Shown here: piece after piece, positions 9,627 to 19,020 of the stretch
How positions within the stretch are numbered: the first letter of the stretch is position 1
Layout of the letters: each line of letters begins with the position of its first letter
Assembly (NCBI RefSeq): GCF_011320225.1
Contig: NZ_JAAOEN010000004.1
Coordinates: 248,001-312,000, forward strand
Length of the DNA: 64,000 nt
Direction: 5' to 3'
From: Phytoactinopolyspora limicola
GTDB lineage: Bacteria; Actinomycetota; Actinomycetes; Jiangellales; Jiangellaceae
Notes under the pieces: generated by a model
Seen by the model: the letters and a program-made list of their open reading frames with translations, nothing else
Databases searched by the model: none
What the model was told of the DNA's origin: nothing
Translations under genes and position numbers: made by a program

Positions 9627-10193
9627 CTAACGTTCCTGAACGGCGAACTCGACGTGTTCGCCCCGACGGACCAGATCAAGCAGCCTGACCCGTTCATCAT
9701 CGGAGAAGATCAGCATGTGATCGACGGCCTCGCTCCCGACTCGGATCGCCACGGTGCCGATCGGATAACTGTGATGCAGGACACGATACGCGCCGTCCTC
9801 ATGGAGGAAAGTAGTCCTCCGGTCTCCATACGATTCCGGCCCGGCCGGTAGATTCGGTCCGAATTCGTCGAACCGGAGTTCCTCCAAGACGATCTGTGGC
9901 TCGGCGTCCACCGCGAAAACCTCGACCACCGGCCGCCTGGTCACCGAATGGGTGTGTTCCAGCCGGAAGACCTCTCCGAGTTCAACCGGCCGCTCGTACA
10001 CAACGGACGACTCGCCGTGGTCATAAACCTCGAACCAGACCCGGTCCGCCGGCCGAAGCGACGACCCCACCACGGCACCCGTCAGGGCCATCACCACCAC
10101 CAGCGCAACCAGCGCCGACGGCAACCACGACGATAGGACACGTGACCGTGGTGCGGCCGGACCGGCCGACCGCACCACGTCACCGTGTCTCAC
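9627..10193 (-). CDS. DUF1850 domain protein of the TRAP-TAXI operon
   Basis: 188 residues: a basic N terminus, one membrane segment (ALVALVVVMALTGAVVGSSL) and an extracellular domain with RLEHTHSVTRRPVVEVFAV and FDEFGPNLPAGPE, typical of DUF1850 proteins, which are very often encoded between a TAXI binding protein and its fused permease. GTG at 10191-10193 is chosen, 19 bp after the binding-protein stop; no strong ribosome site is visible. Role in transport is assumed from context only. The frame stays open further upstream but that part is antisense-like low-quality sequence overlapping the binding-protein gene. Confidence 0.75.
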   Translation of the reverse strand: MRHGDVVRSAGPAAPRSRVLSSWLPSALVALVVVMALTGAVVGSSLRPADRVWFEVYDHGESSVVYERPVELGEVFRLEHTHSVTRRPVVEVFAVDAEPQIVLEELRFDEFGPNLPAGPESYGDRRTTFLHEDGAYRVLHHSYPIGTVAIRVGSEAVDHMLIFSDDERVRLLDLVRRGEHVEFAVQER

Positions 10194-10212
10194 GCGCTGG
10201 TTGCTCGGTGCG

Positions 10213-11181
10213 CTACTCCAGCGCTCCGACTTCCTCGTAGTACCGCTCGGCACCCGGGTGGACCGGGATGTCGCCGATGGCGTCAGTGGCGGTATCGATC
10301 TGGATTTCACCGCCGACCGCGTGGGCTTCGGCGATGATCTCATTCTGCTCGTACAGCACGCGGACGATATCGTAGGCGGTGTCCTCGTCGAGATCGGACG
10401 TCGCGTAGAGCGCTGCCCAGTTCGATACGAGCGTGGCCGGTTCGTCGATTCCGGTGTAGGTGCCGGCCGGCGCTTCGAATTCCGCCAGCGTTCCGTCGTC
10501 GGCCAGGGTCTGCTGCAACAGGTCACCCTCGAGCGAAACAAGCGTCAGATCCACCGAGTTGGCGACCTCCTCCAGGCTTCCGGCCGGGAACGCCAGAATG
10601 CCGAACGACGCGTCGATGGAGCCGTCACGCAGTCGGTCCGCCGCCTCCCCGAAGGTGTCCTGGAAGACATCGACGTCGATGCCCGCCCGATCGAGCAGCG
10701 CTTCGGCGAAGATCGCCGTACCGCTGCCGGGCGGTCCGATCGCCACGCGCCGGCCGTCCAGGTCTTCTACCGTCTCGATGTTCGCATCGGCACGGGCGAC
10801 GATCTGGTTGACCTCGCGGTAGATATTGCCCAAGAACATGACGTCATGATCTTGCCCATCGAACTCGCCGGTGCCTGCTACGGCACGGCCGGCGGAGCCG
10901 TTGATCGACAGGATCAGGTCGACCTCTCCGGCCGACAAGAGCTCGATGTTGTCCGTCGACGCGCCGGACGCCTGGGTACTGACCCGGAGACCGTCGATCT
11001 CGTTCGACCACACCTGCGCCATGGCGCCACCGAGTGGGAAGTACGTTCCACCAGTGGATCCGGTAGCCATGGTCAATAGGCCACTGGCGCTGTCGTCATC
11101 GCCCCCGCATGCAGCCAGCAGCAGCGCCGGAGCTGCCACCAGCGCGGCTAGGCGACGCGCCATCCTGCGGTCCGCCCTCAT
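10213..11181 (-). CDS. TAXI-family TRAP transporter solute-binding lipoprotein
   Basis: 322 residues. A basic N terminus, hydrophobic stretch and lipobox LLLAAC mark it as an exported lipoprotein, as Gram-positive binding proteins usually are. MATGSTGGTYFPLGGAMAQ and GPPGSGTAIFAEALL are characteristic of the TAXI group, whose members bind carboxylates such as glutamate or 2-oxoglutarate. ATG at 11179-11181 is chosen because GAGGAGG is 9 nt upstream; an ATG two codons earlier would be too close to it. First gene of the TRAP operon, followed by DUF1850 and the permease. Confidence 0.9.
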   Translation of the reverse strand: MRADRRMARRLAALVAAPALLLAACGGDDDSASGLLTMATGSTGGTYFPLGGAMAQVWSNEIDGLRVSTQASGASTDNIELLSAGEVDLILSINGSAGRAVAGTGEFDGQDHDVMFLGNIYREVNQIVARADANIETVEDLDGRRVAIGPPGSGTAIFAEALLDRAGIDVDVFQDTFGEAADRLRDGSIDASFGILAFPAGSLEEVANSVDLTLVSLEGDLLQQTLADDGTLAEFEAPAGTYTGIDEPATLVSNWAALYATSDLDEDTAYDIVRVLYEQNEIIAEAHAVGGEIQIDTATDAIGDIPVHPGAERYYEEVGALE

Positions 11182-11518
11182 TGTCATCGTCCTCCTCGGT
11201 GGGTCCATAACTCATCACGTGGTCGCCACGAAGGCTCCGAACAGACGTGCCGACGCTTCCGCCGCGCCGCAGCCACGCGGGGATACCCACTGATCTGGCG
11301 CCGCGTCGCGACAGCGGCGTTCGTGACGTTCAGTTGACGGTATGACCACCGATAACGTGCGGGCAAGGGAATCGATCATTGCGGTGATCAGGGACGCGGA
11401 ACCGAGTCGGATTCGTAGTGTGTTCGTGACCGGCCTCGGTCGCCCGCGAACATGCTGATCACGACGGTCGGCCTCGGTGTGACGACTGGCGTCCGTCACC
11501 GGCACGCCAAGGGCTTGA
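11182..11518. other. Non-coding region between rny and the TRAP operon
   Basis: 337 bp holding the presumed promoter of the TRAP operon and the end of the rny transcript. No gene, clear terminator or strong promoter match was seen. It contains GATCATTGCGGTGATC (around 11375-11390), reminiscent of the ends of the palindromes described elsewhere, but without a partner arm. Confidence 0.5.
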
Positions 11519-13105
11519 TCAGCGGGCGAACTCAGTGGCCCGCGACTCGCGCACCACCGTGATGCGGATCTGACCGGGGTAGGTGAGTTCTTCCTCAACC
11601 TGCTTGGCGATGTCTCGGGCGAGTACCTGCGCCTGGAGGTCGTCGACGACGTCCGGCAGCACCATGACGCGGACCTCACGCCCGGCCTGCATGGCGAATA
11701 CCTTCTCCACGCCGTCCTGCGCCAAGGCGATCTCCTCCAATCGCTCGAGGCGCTTCACGTACGCTTCGAGCGACTCGCGCCGAGCCCCTGGACGGCTGCC
11801 CGAGATGGCGTCGGCGGCCTGAGTGAGCACCGCTTCGACGGTGCGCACCTCAACCTCGTTGTGGTGTGCCTCAATGGCGTGGACCACGTCTTCACTCTCG
11901 CCGTACCGCCGGGCGATCTCCCCGCCGATCAGGGCATGGCTGCCCTCGACCTCGTGGGTCAGAGCCTTGCCGATGTCGTGCAACAGCGCGCACCGTTTGG
12001 CAAGTTCGACGTCGAGTCCGAGTTCAGCAGCCATGATTCCGGCCAGGTGCGCCGACTCCAACACGTGTTGGAGCACGTTCTGACCGTACGACGTGCGATA
12101 CCGCAGACGGCCCAGCAAAACAACCAGGTCTGGATGGACGTCGGTGACACCGACCTCCACGAGCGCGTCCTCACCGGCGCGCACACAGAGGCTCTCGACC
12201 TCGGCCTTGCTGCGGTGGTATTGCTCCTCGATTCGGTGCGGATGGATCCGGCCGTCGAGGACCAACTGCTCCAGTGTCAATCGGGCGATCTCCCGTCGCA
12301 CCGGATCGAAACACGACAGCAGGACCGCCTCGGGCGTGTCGTCAATGATCACATTGACGCCGGTGATCTGCTCGAACGCCCGGATGTTGCGGCCTTCCCG
12401 GCCGATGATGCGACCCTTCATCTCGTCACCAGGGAGGTTCAGGACCGAGACCACGGCCTCGGCCGTCTGCTCGGATGCGAGCCGTTGAATCGCCAACGTG
12501 ATGATCTCGCGCGCCCGCCCCTTGGCCTCGTCGGTGGCTTCTCGTTCGATCTCGCGCGCCTTGATGGCCGCCTCTCGTTTGGCCTGGCCCTCGATCACCT
12601 CGATGAGCTCGCCCTTAGCCTCATCAGCCGTCAGCCCTGCGACACGTGCCAGCTCGGCCTTCCGTGCCTCTTCGAGCTCTTCGAGCTCGACGATTTTCGC
12701 CGCAACCGCCGCTTCTTGTCGGGACAATTCGTATTCGCGGCCTTCGAGCGCCCGATTCTCGATATGCAACCGTGCCTCGCGCTGCCCCAGGCGCGCTTCG
12801 CGCTGTTCGAGATCAAGGCGCTTTTCGAGCAATTGCGCATTGGTCTCTTCCGCGTGTTGCTCGAACTGCTCAGCCTCGGCGCGGGCCAGCGTCAGAATCT
12901 CAGTCGCCTCACTCTCCGCCGCCGCGGTGATCTGAGTCGCTTCATCCTGCGCAGCCTGCTGATACGCCGACGTGGCCGCTTCCTGCTCACTGACGGCCCG
13001 ATCAGTACGGGCGTTGGCCCGGCGGACCAGCACAACGGCGACGACGAGAACCACAACGACGGCGACGACGAGGCCGGCCACGAGGATCGCAGTGCCAGTC
13101 TCCAT
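11519..13105 (-). CDS. rny: Ribonuclease Y
   Basis: 528 residues, the normal length. A membrane-anchored endoribonuclease that starts mRNA decay. Order of domains: N-terminal membrane helix (ILVAGLVVAVVVVLVVAVVL), a long charged coiled coil (about 30-200), a KH RNA-binding domain (GDEMKGRIIGREGRNIRAF) and an HD domain with LLHDIGKALTHEVEGSHA and AIEAHHNE carrying the metal ligands. ATG at 13103-13105 follows AGGGAG at 7 nt. Rny next to recX/recA and miaB is usual actinobacterial order. Both RNase Y and RNase J (47023-48711) are encoded in this window. Confidence 0.95.
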   Translation of the reverse strand: METGTAILVAGLVVAVVVVLVVAVVLVRRANARTDRAVSEQEAATSAYQQAAQDEATQITAAAESEATEILTLARAEAEQFEQHAEETNAQLLEKRLDLEQREARLGQREARLHIENRALEGREYELSRQEAAVAAKIVELEELEEARKAELARVAGLTADEAKGELIEVIEGQAKREAAIKAREIEREATDEAKGRAREIITLAIQRLASEQTAEAVVSVLNLPGDEMKGRIIGREGRNIRAFEQITGVNVIIDDTPEAVLLSCFDPVRREIARLTLEQLVLDGRIHPHRIEEQYHRSKAEVESLCVRAGEDALVEVGVTDVHPDLVVLLGRLRYRTSYGQNVLQHVLESAHLAGIMAAELGLDVELAKRCALLHDIGKALTHEVEGSHALIGGEIARRYGESEDVVHAIEAHHNEVEVRTVEAVLTQAADAISGSRPGARRESLEAYVKRLERLEEIALAQDGVEKVFAMQAGREVRVMVLPDVVDDLQAQVLARDIAKQVEEELTYPGQIRITVVRESRATEFAR

Positions 13106-13522
13106 CGTCGGCTCCCTCACGTCAGCGCCCATGCGGGCGTCACCTCGGCGGAAACCGTTCCGCAACCGCGATGATAGTCCGGCATGCGGACTACGCAGCC
13201 CTGCCCCACCATATCGAACCGCTCAGCCACTGCGGTGTCACTCGCCGATGCGCGGACTGACGCGCCGTCGATGAGTCTCCGGCTCGCCGCCCTCCGGCGA
13301 TGCTCCGGTGCTGGTGCCCCGATGTCGTGTTGCTATGTCGATCCGCGGTGCGGAGTACTTTCCACCTTTTGTATTGAGGCTACGTAAGGGCGAACATCAG
13401 GTCAAGGCAGGGTGGCCTTACCGTGGCCGGAAGGCAACACGTACGCCCCCTTTGTGGATACGTGTTTCCCGTTTAAGGCGATAAGTGCCGCCGCTATCTA
13501 GGCCGAAAGTGATATTGCAAGA
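13106..13522. other. Non-coding region between recX and rny
   Basis: 417 bp without a supported gene. It holds a good promoter match for rny (13377-13405). The part near 13440-13520, after the recX stop, has no strong hairpin. Nothing else recognised. Confidence 0.5.
13377..13405 (-). promoter_or_regulatory. rny: Predicted promoter of rny
   Basis: Minus-strand TTGACC (13400-13405) and TAGCCT (13377-13382) with a 17-bp spacer match the housekeeping sigma consensus well. The leader to the rny start at 13105 would be about 265 nt. Confidence 0.4.
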
Positions 13523-14098
13523 TCATTCTTCTGGAAACTCATCCGGGAGCACGGCTGTGTCGGCACCTTCGGCCTCGAGCATCTCGCGAACCACACGGTA
13601 AGCCAGTCCGGCCGGATATCCCTTGCGGCCCAGCATGCCGATCAGGCGGCGGCTGCGGACTGCCGGATCGAGCCCACGGGTGCCGCCGAGGCGTTTGACG
13701 ACAAGCTCTCGCGCCATCTCCTCCTCACGCTCGGCCGGCAGCGCCGCGAGCGCTTCGGCCGCTACGTGCGCCTCCACCCCACGCTGACGAAGCTCGTGCC
13801 CAAGAGCACGCCGAGCGAGTCCACGCCCGGCGTGCCGAGACTCAACCCATGCCGCAGCGAATGCAGCGTCGTCGATCAGGTTGACGTCGCTGAACCGATC
13901 AAGAACCCGGGCCCGCACATCTTCCGGGACCCCCTTGCCCGCCATAGCTCGGTCAAGCTGGGCCCGTGTCTGCGGGGCGGCGCTCAGCCGCTGGAGCGCT
14001 ACCGAGCGGGCAACACTCTCCGGATCATCCGAGTGTGCAGCCTCCGGACCGCGCTTCGAACGATCCGGAGCCTCCTTACGCTGACGTCGACCGGCCAT
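13523..14098 (-). CDS. recX: Regulatory protein RecX
   Basis: 191 residues. RecX binds RecA filaments and limits their activity. The three-helix repeats are recognisable: ALQRLSAAPQTRAQLDRAM, FSDVNLIDDAAFAAAWVESR, RALGHELRQRGV and a C-terminal GMLGRKGYPAGLAYRVVREM. The N terminus (first 25 residues) is basic and variable. Its ATG overlaps the recA stop (TGATG), so translation is coupled and RecX level follows RecA. Confidence 0.92.
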   Translation of the reverse strand: MAGRRQRKEAPDRSKRGPEAAHSDDPESVARSVALQRLSAAPQTRAQLDRAMAGKGVPEDVRARVLDRFSDVNLIDDAAFAAAWVESRHAGRGLARRALGHELRQRGVEAHVAAEALAALPAEREEEMARELVVKRLGGTRGLDPAVRSRRLIGMLGRKGYPAGLAYRVVREMLEAEGADTAVLPDEFPEE

Positions 14099-15138
14099 CA
14101 GAAGTCGACCGGCGCCTCCTCAACCGCCCCCACGTCGATCTTGGGCCCAACGCCCAGCTTCTCTTTGATCTTCTTCTCGATCTCATCGGCCAGGTCTGGA
14201 TTTTCCTTCAGGAAGTTCCGGGCGTTCTCCTTGCCCTGGCCCAGCTGATCACCTTCGTAGGTGTACCAGGCGCCCGACTTACGGACGATGCTCTGTTCGA
14301 CACCGAGATCGATCAGGCCACCTTCCCGGCTGATCCCCTCGCCATAAATAATGTCGAACTCCGCCTGCTTGAACGGAGGGGCAACCTTGTTCTTCACAAC
14401 CTTGACCCGGGTTCGGTTACCAACCGCGTCCGTGCCGTCCTTGAGCGTCTCGATGCGGCGGATGTCGAGCCGGACCGAGGCATAGAACTTCAGCGCCTTA
14501 CCACCCGACGTGGTTTCAGGTGAACCGAAGAAGACACCAACTTTCTCCCGGAGCTGGTTGATGAAGATCGCCGTCGTCTTCGACTGGCTCAACGCACCGG
14601 CGATCTTACGCAACGCCTGGCTCATCAACCGTGCTTGCAATCCGACGTGACTGTCGCCCATCTCGCCCTCGATCTCAGCGCGGGGCACCAGCGCGGCGAC
14701 CGAGTCGATGACGATGACGTCCAGAGCGCCGGACCGGATCAAGGTATCGGCGATCTCCAGCGCCTGCTCCCCCGTGTCCGGCTGGGAGACCAACAGCGCG
14801 TCGGTGTCCACGCCGAGAGCCTTGGCATACTCCGGATCCAGTGCGTGCTCGGCATCGATAAAGCCGGCCACACCCCCCGCACGCTGCGCGTTGGCCACCG
14901 CATGTAGCGCAACCGTCGTCTTCCCGCTGCTCTCCGGACCATACATCTCGACCACCCGGCCACGCGGCAGTCCGCCGATGCCGAGCGCCACATCCAAGGA
15001 GATCGCCCCTGTCGGGATGATCTCGACCGGCGCACGGGCCTCCTCGCCCAAGCGCATCACCGACCCCTTACCGAACGCACGCTCGATCTGAGCGAGCGCA
15101 GTGTCAAGGGCCTTCTCGCGATCTGCGGGAGCTGCCAT
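14098..15138 (-). CDS. recA: Recombinase RecA
   Basis: 346 residues. ATP-dependent strand exchange and SOS co-protease. The N terminus [20 protein letters not shown], Walker [33 protein letters not shown] and [19 protein letters not shown]-type loop region are all present. No intein is present, unlike some mycobacterial recA genes. ATG at 15136-15138 is preferred because AGGTGG lies 6 nt upstream; an in-frame ATG 18 codons earlier has no ribosome site. A LexA box lies at 15283-15296. Confidence 0.97.
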   Translation of the reverse strand: MAAPADREKALDTALAQIERAFGKGSVMRLGEEARAPVEIIPTGAISLDVALGIGGLPRGRVVEMYGPESSGKTTVALHAVANAQRAGGVAGFIDAEHALDPEYAKALGVDTDALLVSQPDTGEQALEIADTLIRSGALDVIVIDSVAALVPRAEIEGEMGDSHVGLQARLMSQALRKIAGALSQSKTTAIFINQLREKVGVFFGSPETTSGGKALKFYASVRLDIRRIETLKDGTDAVGNRTRVKVVKNKVAPPFKQAEFDIIYGEGISREGGLIDLGVEQSIVRKSGAWYTYEGDQLGQGKENARNFLKENPDLADEIEKKIKEKLGVGPKIDVGAVEEAPVDF

Positions 15139-15274
15139 GGATACCACCTGGGATTGACGGGCCGCGCCGCGGCCCTGAGTTCGTTTGGCCATCGATCGAG
15201 ACGTTACGCCCCGGCACCGACAAGGTCGAGATCGAATCGCCGCCTTGTGGATAACGTCCGCCTCAACACGAGCA

Positions 15275-15296
15275 CGTTATACCGAACCTCTGTTCG
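15275..15296 (-). promoter_or_regulatory. recA: SOS (LexA) box and -10 of recA
   Basis: CGAAC-N4-GTTCG at 15283-15296 is a complete match to the Gram-positive/actinobacterial LexA core. On the minus strand TATAAC (15275-15280) immediately follows and is a credible -10 element, so LexA would cover the promoter. This supports DNA-damage induction of recA-recX. Confidence 0.8.
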
Positions 15297-15328
15297 AACG
15301 CTAGCGACACGCCGCAGCCCAGACCCGG

Positions 15329-16939
15329 TCAGAGAGTGCCGTGAACCACGTCCCCGCCCATCACCGTGGCCATCACCGGTATGTCCGCCAACGCCGAGGG
15401 GGCGACCACGTAGGGGTCCGCACCCAGCACCACCATGTCCGCATGTGACCCTACGGCCAGCCGGCCCACTCGATCATCCATCCGGCACGCCTTGGCCGCG
15501 CCGGTGGTGTAGGCGGCCAGCGCCTCGTCGACAGTGAGCACCTCGTCCGGGCCAATCGACACGCCACCCGAACTGGTCCGCTGCGTCATCAGCTGCATAC
15601 CCCGCAATGGCGCACCGTCGACCACTGGCCGGTCCGAGCTGCCAGCCAGCGGGATGCCACGTTCGAGGAACGAGCGCCCTCGGTACATCCAGGTGGTTCG
15701 CTCCTCCCCCATGATGCGGGCATAGTCGTCGCCGAACACCTCCAGGAACGTTGGCTGAACCACCGCGACGAGACCGAGCTCGGCGAACCTGGCCAGTTGA
15801 TCCGGCCGGACCAGGCCGCTGTGCTCCACACGATGCCCGGCATCCGGCCGTGCGACCGCCTCTTGTGCCGCGCTCACCGCGTCCAGCGCCTGGTCGACGG
15901 CGCGGTCGCCGATGGCGTGGATCGCCAATTGCCATCCCGCCCGGTGTGCGTCGACCACCAGCGCGGTGACCTCGGCATCGTCGTAGGTGAGTTGCCCGAG
16001 GCCACCGTCGGCGTACGGCTCGGTCAGCGCCGCGGTACGAGCACTCATCCCCCCGTCGAGCCACATCTTCAGCGCCCCAACCGACAGCCGGTCATCACCT
16101 AGTCCAGTACGCAGGCCCAGGTCGATAGAGCGCGGGATACCGTCGGTCGGGTCGGCTCCGGATGGACGGAGCATGGCCGCCGGGATCATCGCCTGCACCC
16201 GGACCGGCAGCCGCCCCTGCTCTAGTGCGCTCTGGTAAGCCGCGAGTTCCACCGGCGAGAACCCGGCCAGACCGGTGGCGATGCCTGCGTCGGCGCACGT
16301 CGTCACACCTTCGGCGGCGCACTGACGGGCCGCCGCCGCGATAGCGTCGACCACTTCTTCGATCCGGTATGGCAGCCGCCGCGATCGAGCCAGCGCCATC
16401 GCCTCCTCGACCAACACACCCGTCGGATGGCCGGCGTCGTCGCGCACCACACCGTCGCCGTAGGCGGAGAACTCGTCGGCGTCGATCGCTTCCAGGACCG
16501 GCCGCGAGACCAAACACGCGTGTCCGGACACGTGGGTGATGAAGACCTTGCGGCCAGCCGCCACCCTCTCGAGGTCTTGCCAGGTGAGATGTGCACCCAG
16601 TGGCCTCTGGTCATAGCCGGCCAGATCTACCCAACGACCTTCCGGAGTCTCGGCGACCGCCCTGGCGACCGCCTCCAACACCGCGTCCCGCGTCCGGCAG
16701 TCGGACAAGTTGATCAGCGATCCGGCCACACCGGTCCAGGTCAGGTGGGTATGGGCATCGATGAACCCGGGAAGCACCGTCGAACCATCGAGGTCGACCG
16801 TTCTGGCGGCCGGCAACCCCGTGACGTCGTCGTCCAGGCCGACGATTCGACCACCCCAGATGCCGATAGCCGACACTTCTGGACGCTGTGGGTCCATGGT
16901 CCGGGCCCGGCACCCGGTGATCAGAAGATCCAGCTGCAA
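15329..16939 (-). CDS. Amidohydrolase family protein (YtcJ-like)
   Basis: 536 residues, usual for the amidohydrolase 3 group. Metal-site motif GFIDAHTHLTW near residue 60, then ITHVSGHACLVSR, EDAG-like and the late AGSSDRPV with a metal-ligand Asp; DMVVLGADPY closes the composite beta-sandwich. Such enzymes hydrolyse C-N bonds of N-acyl or formamide substrates; the real substrate is unknown. A TTG at 16937-16939 is preferred as start since AAGGGGAAG precedes it at proper distance and QLDLLITG follows; ATG at 16964-16966 is the alternative. It is divergent from the M19 dipeptidase, with a dyad operator between them. Confidence 0.8.
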   Translation of the reverse strand: MQLDLLITGCRARTMDPQRPEVSAIGIWGGRIVGLDDDVTGLPAARTVDLDGSTVLPGFIDAHTHLTWTGVAGSLINLSDCRTRDAVLEAVARAVAETPEGRWVDLAGYDQRPLGAHLTWQDLERVAAGRKVFITHVSGHACLVSRPVLEAIDADEFSAYGDGVVRDDAGHPTGVLVEEAMALARSRRLPYRIEEVVDAIAAAARQCAAEGVTTCADAGIATGLAGFSPVELAAYQSALEQGRLPVRVQAMIPAAMLRPSGADPTDGIPRSIDLGLRTGLGDDRLSVGALKMWLDGGMSARTAALTEPYADGGLGQLTYDDAEVTALVVDAHRAGWQLAIHAIGDRAVDQALDAVSAAQEAVARPDAGHRVEHSGLVRPDQLARFAELGLVAVVQPTFLEVFGDDYARIMGEERTTWMYRGRSFLERGIPLAGSSDRPVVDGAPLRGMQLMTQRTSSGGVSIGPDEVLTVDEALAAYTTGAAKACRMDDRVGRLAVGSHADMVVLGADPYVVAPSALADIPVMATVMGGDVVHGTL

Positions 16940-16976
16940 CGTCTTCCCCTTTTCCGTAATGATCATGATTCATTCC

Positions 16977-17015
16977 AGTACAGCTCCAGATATCCGCACT
17001 AGTACAGATATCTGG
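16977..17015. promoter_or_regulatory. 30-bp dyad operator with CTAGTAC core between amidohydrolase and dipeptidase
   Basis: CCAGATATC (16986-16994) and GATATCTGG (17007-17015) are perfect inverted arms around CGCACTAGTACA, whose CTAG is the exact centre. AGTACAG also recurs as a direct repeat at 16977 and 17001. The same ACTAGTAC core lies at the promoters of the PaiB-like gene (19000-19011) and of mocR (21103-21114), so all may bind one regulator, most likely the MocR protein. Confidence 0.55.
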
Positions 17016-17098
17016 AGGCATCCGCAGGGCCGCCGACAACGAGCATCTAGTGTCAAGGATGGAATCCACCGAAGACGCACCAAACGGCAGGAGTAAAG

Positions 17099-18289
17099 GT
17101 GAACGACACCATGGATCGCACACCACCAGCGCACCTCGTCGTCGACGGACACAACGACATCGCCTGGGAGCTGCGCGTCCAGGCGTCATACGACCTCGAC
17201 ACCTTAGATCTCGCCCGCCACCAGCCCAGCCTGCACACCGACATCGGCAAACTCCGCTCCGGCGGCGTTGGAGCACAATTCTTCTCGGTCTTCGTGCCTG
17301 GCACGTTGCCCGGCTCCGAAGCCGTCACCGCCACTCTGGAGCAGATCGATGGGGTGTACCAGATCATCAACCGGTACCCCGACACCTTCGCCTTCGCCCG
17401 CACGGCCGCGGACGTCCGCACGGCCATGGCCGACGGCCGGATCGCCGCGCTCCTCGGCGCCGAGGGCGGCCATTCGATCGACCACTCGCTCGGCGCGCTG
17501 CGGATGTTGCGCAAACTCGGCGTGGCGTACCTGACCCTGACCCACAACCAGAACAACACCTGGGCCGACTCCGCCACCGACGTCGAACTGCACGGCGGAC
17601 TGAACGAGTTCGGCCGAGACGTCGTCCGAGAGATGAACCGGATCGGAATGCTCGTCGACCTTTCACATGTCGCCGTCACCACCATGCGCGACGCCCTCGC
17701 GGTGAGCAGTGCGCCGGTCATCTTCTCGCACTCGTCCTGCCGCGCCATATGTGGCCATCCACGTAACGTTCCCGACGATATCCTCACCCAGCTTCCCAAC
17801 AACGGCGGCGTCGTCATGATCACGTTCGTGCCGTCGTTCGTCTCCCAGGAGTGCGCCGACCACGGCGCCGCTGCCGACGCCGAGCGGATCAGACTAGGAC
17901 TGCCCCCGGTCACCGCGTTGGCCGCTGCGGCCGACGAACCCACCGAACCGGCCCATCCCACGACGTCGACCCGCGACGCTGCCGCGGCGGAGTTCGCCCG
18001 GTGGCAAGAGGCCAACCCGGCGCCACAGGCGACACTGGCCCAGGTTGCCGACCACATCGACCACGCCCGCGAGGTAGCCGGGGCACGGCATATCGGTCTT
18101 GGTGGCGACTACGACGGCACAGCCGACCTTCCCGTCGGCCTCGAGGACGTGTCCACCTATCCGGCGTTGCTGGCAGAGCTCCGGTCCCGCCACTGGTCCG
18201 AAGCCGACCTAGCCGACCTGACGAGCGGCAACATCCTGCGAGTTCTCTCCGACGCCGAAGCCGTCGCCGACCCCGGGTTCGGCACCTAA
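17099..18289 (+). CDS. Membrane dipeptidase-type peptidase M19
   Basis: 396 residues. Zinc-dependent renal-dipeptidase family; members cleave L-L, L-D dipeptides or related amides. Metal and substrate residues are visible: [12 protein letters not shown] near residue 15, [12 protein letters not shown] (bridging Glu) near 120, [21 protein letters not shown] near 205 and GLGGDYDG near 340. GTG at 17099 has GGAG 7 nt upstream; an internal ATG lies four codons later. Divergent from an amidohydrolase and probably co-regulated with it. A role in peptide or N-acyl amino acid use is inferred. Confidence 0.9.
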   Translation: MNDTMDRTPPAHLVVDGHNDIAWELRVQASYDLDTLDLARHQPSLHTDIGKLRSGGVGAQFFSVFVPGTLPGSEAVTATLEQIDGVYQIINRYPDTFAFARTAADVRTAMADGRIAALLGAEGGHSIDHSLGALRMLRKLGVAYLTLTHNQNNTWADSATDVELHGGLNEFGRDVVREMNRIGMLVDLSHVAVTTMRDALAVSSAPVIFSHSSCRAICGHPRNVPDDILTQLPNNGGVVMITFVPSFVSQECADHGAAADAERIRLGLPPVTALAAAADEPTEPAHPTTSTRDAAAAEFARWQEANPAPQATLAQVADHIDHAREVAGARHIGLGGDYDGTADLPVGLEDVSTYPALLAELRSRHWSEADLADLTSGNILRVLSDAEAVADPGFGT

Positions 18290-18300
18290 CCCCGCTTCCG

Positions 18301-18967
18301 CACCTGATCTCCGTTTTGACGCCTGATCGTTCTTGTGGCGACGATCAGGTGCGCGGTGGTGGCGACGGCCAGTGTCGACGCGCGGTGGTGGCGTCTGATC
18401 GTCGCCACGATGTGAGACGGCTGGCGATCAGATGCGTGAACCGTCGTATGGCGGCCGGTAGCGCATCTGATCCTTTCGAGGCGGCACCGTGCTATGCGGA
18501 TGCGGCGGGGGCCTGCGAGGCGGATGCGGCGGTCGCCGGCGGGGCGGATGCGGTGGTGGCGTGCGGGGTGCCGGTGCCGCCGACTTCCCCAGGGGGTTGT
18601 CCAGGGTTCACCGGGGTAGTCCGGGGCGTCAGGACCCGGGGTGGTGCGTTGACCGCCTCCACAACTGCGACATTTCACCCACGCCAACAAGCGGTCAGCG
18701 CACCATGCCTCGCCCGGCGGCCCTGCCGTCGTTCACAACGGGCACCCGCGAGCCCAGCACGTCCGGCAAGCGCCATCGCGACGCGATCAGATGCGCTACC
18801 GGACGCCAGGCGACGGTTCACGCATCTGATCGCTAGCTGTCCCGCGTCGCATCCACATCGTGGCGACGATCAGACGCCGCTACCGCACGTCGACACTGGC
18901 CGTCGCCGCCACCGCGCATCTGATCGTCGCCACAAGAACGATCAGGCGTCAAAACGGAGATCAGGTG
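18301..18967. repeat. 667-bp inverted-repeat element with nested hairpins
   Basis: The left arm (18301-18472) and right arm (18785-18967) are reverse complements with few mismatches over the outer 80 bp and recognisable pairing throughout. Each arm contains three smaller hairpins with (C)TGATC ends, for example CCTGATCGT/ACGATCAGG and GATCAGATGCG/CGCATCTGATC. The 312-bp middle is GC-rich with GCGGATGCGG-type repeats and no convincing gene. No transposase is inside and no clear target duplication was seen. It may be a MITE-like or decayed mobile element, or a structure-forming locus. Confidence 0.7.
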
Positions 18968-18999
18968 CAGCAAGGAGTGTGGTGGTACGGTACTTAAAA

Positions 19000-19013
19000 T
19001 GTACTAGTACAGT
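19000..19013 (+). promoter_or_regulatory. Operator and leaderless promoter of the PaiB-like gene
   Basis: TGTACTAGTACA (19000-19011) is a perfect 12-bp palindrome. Its right end forms the -10 element TACAGT (19008-19013), 7 nt before the ATG at 19021. A repressor bound here would sit on the -10 box. The same arrangement occurs at mocR. Confidence 0.6.
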
Positions 19014-19020
19014 TCTCCGT

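Larger units (their letters stand above)
18290..19020. other. 731-bp gap between dipeptidase and PaiB-like gene
   Basis: Almost entirely filled by the inverted-repeat element at 18301-18967. The last 50 bp hold the promoter and operator of the PaiB-like gene. Long open frames cross the element on both strands, but they read through inverted arms and lack start signals, so none is called. Confidence 0.7.

Noticed and set aside
11861-13174. Long plus-strand frame opposite rny
   Set aside because: Antisense shadow; amino acid make-up is unlike a real protein and the rny domains on the other strand are certain.
18476-18778. Gene inside the inverted-repeat element
   Set aside because: Frames on both strands are rich in Arg, Gly and Pro, lack starts with ribosome sites and show no domain.
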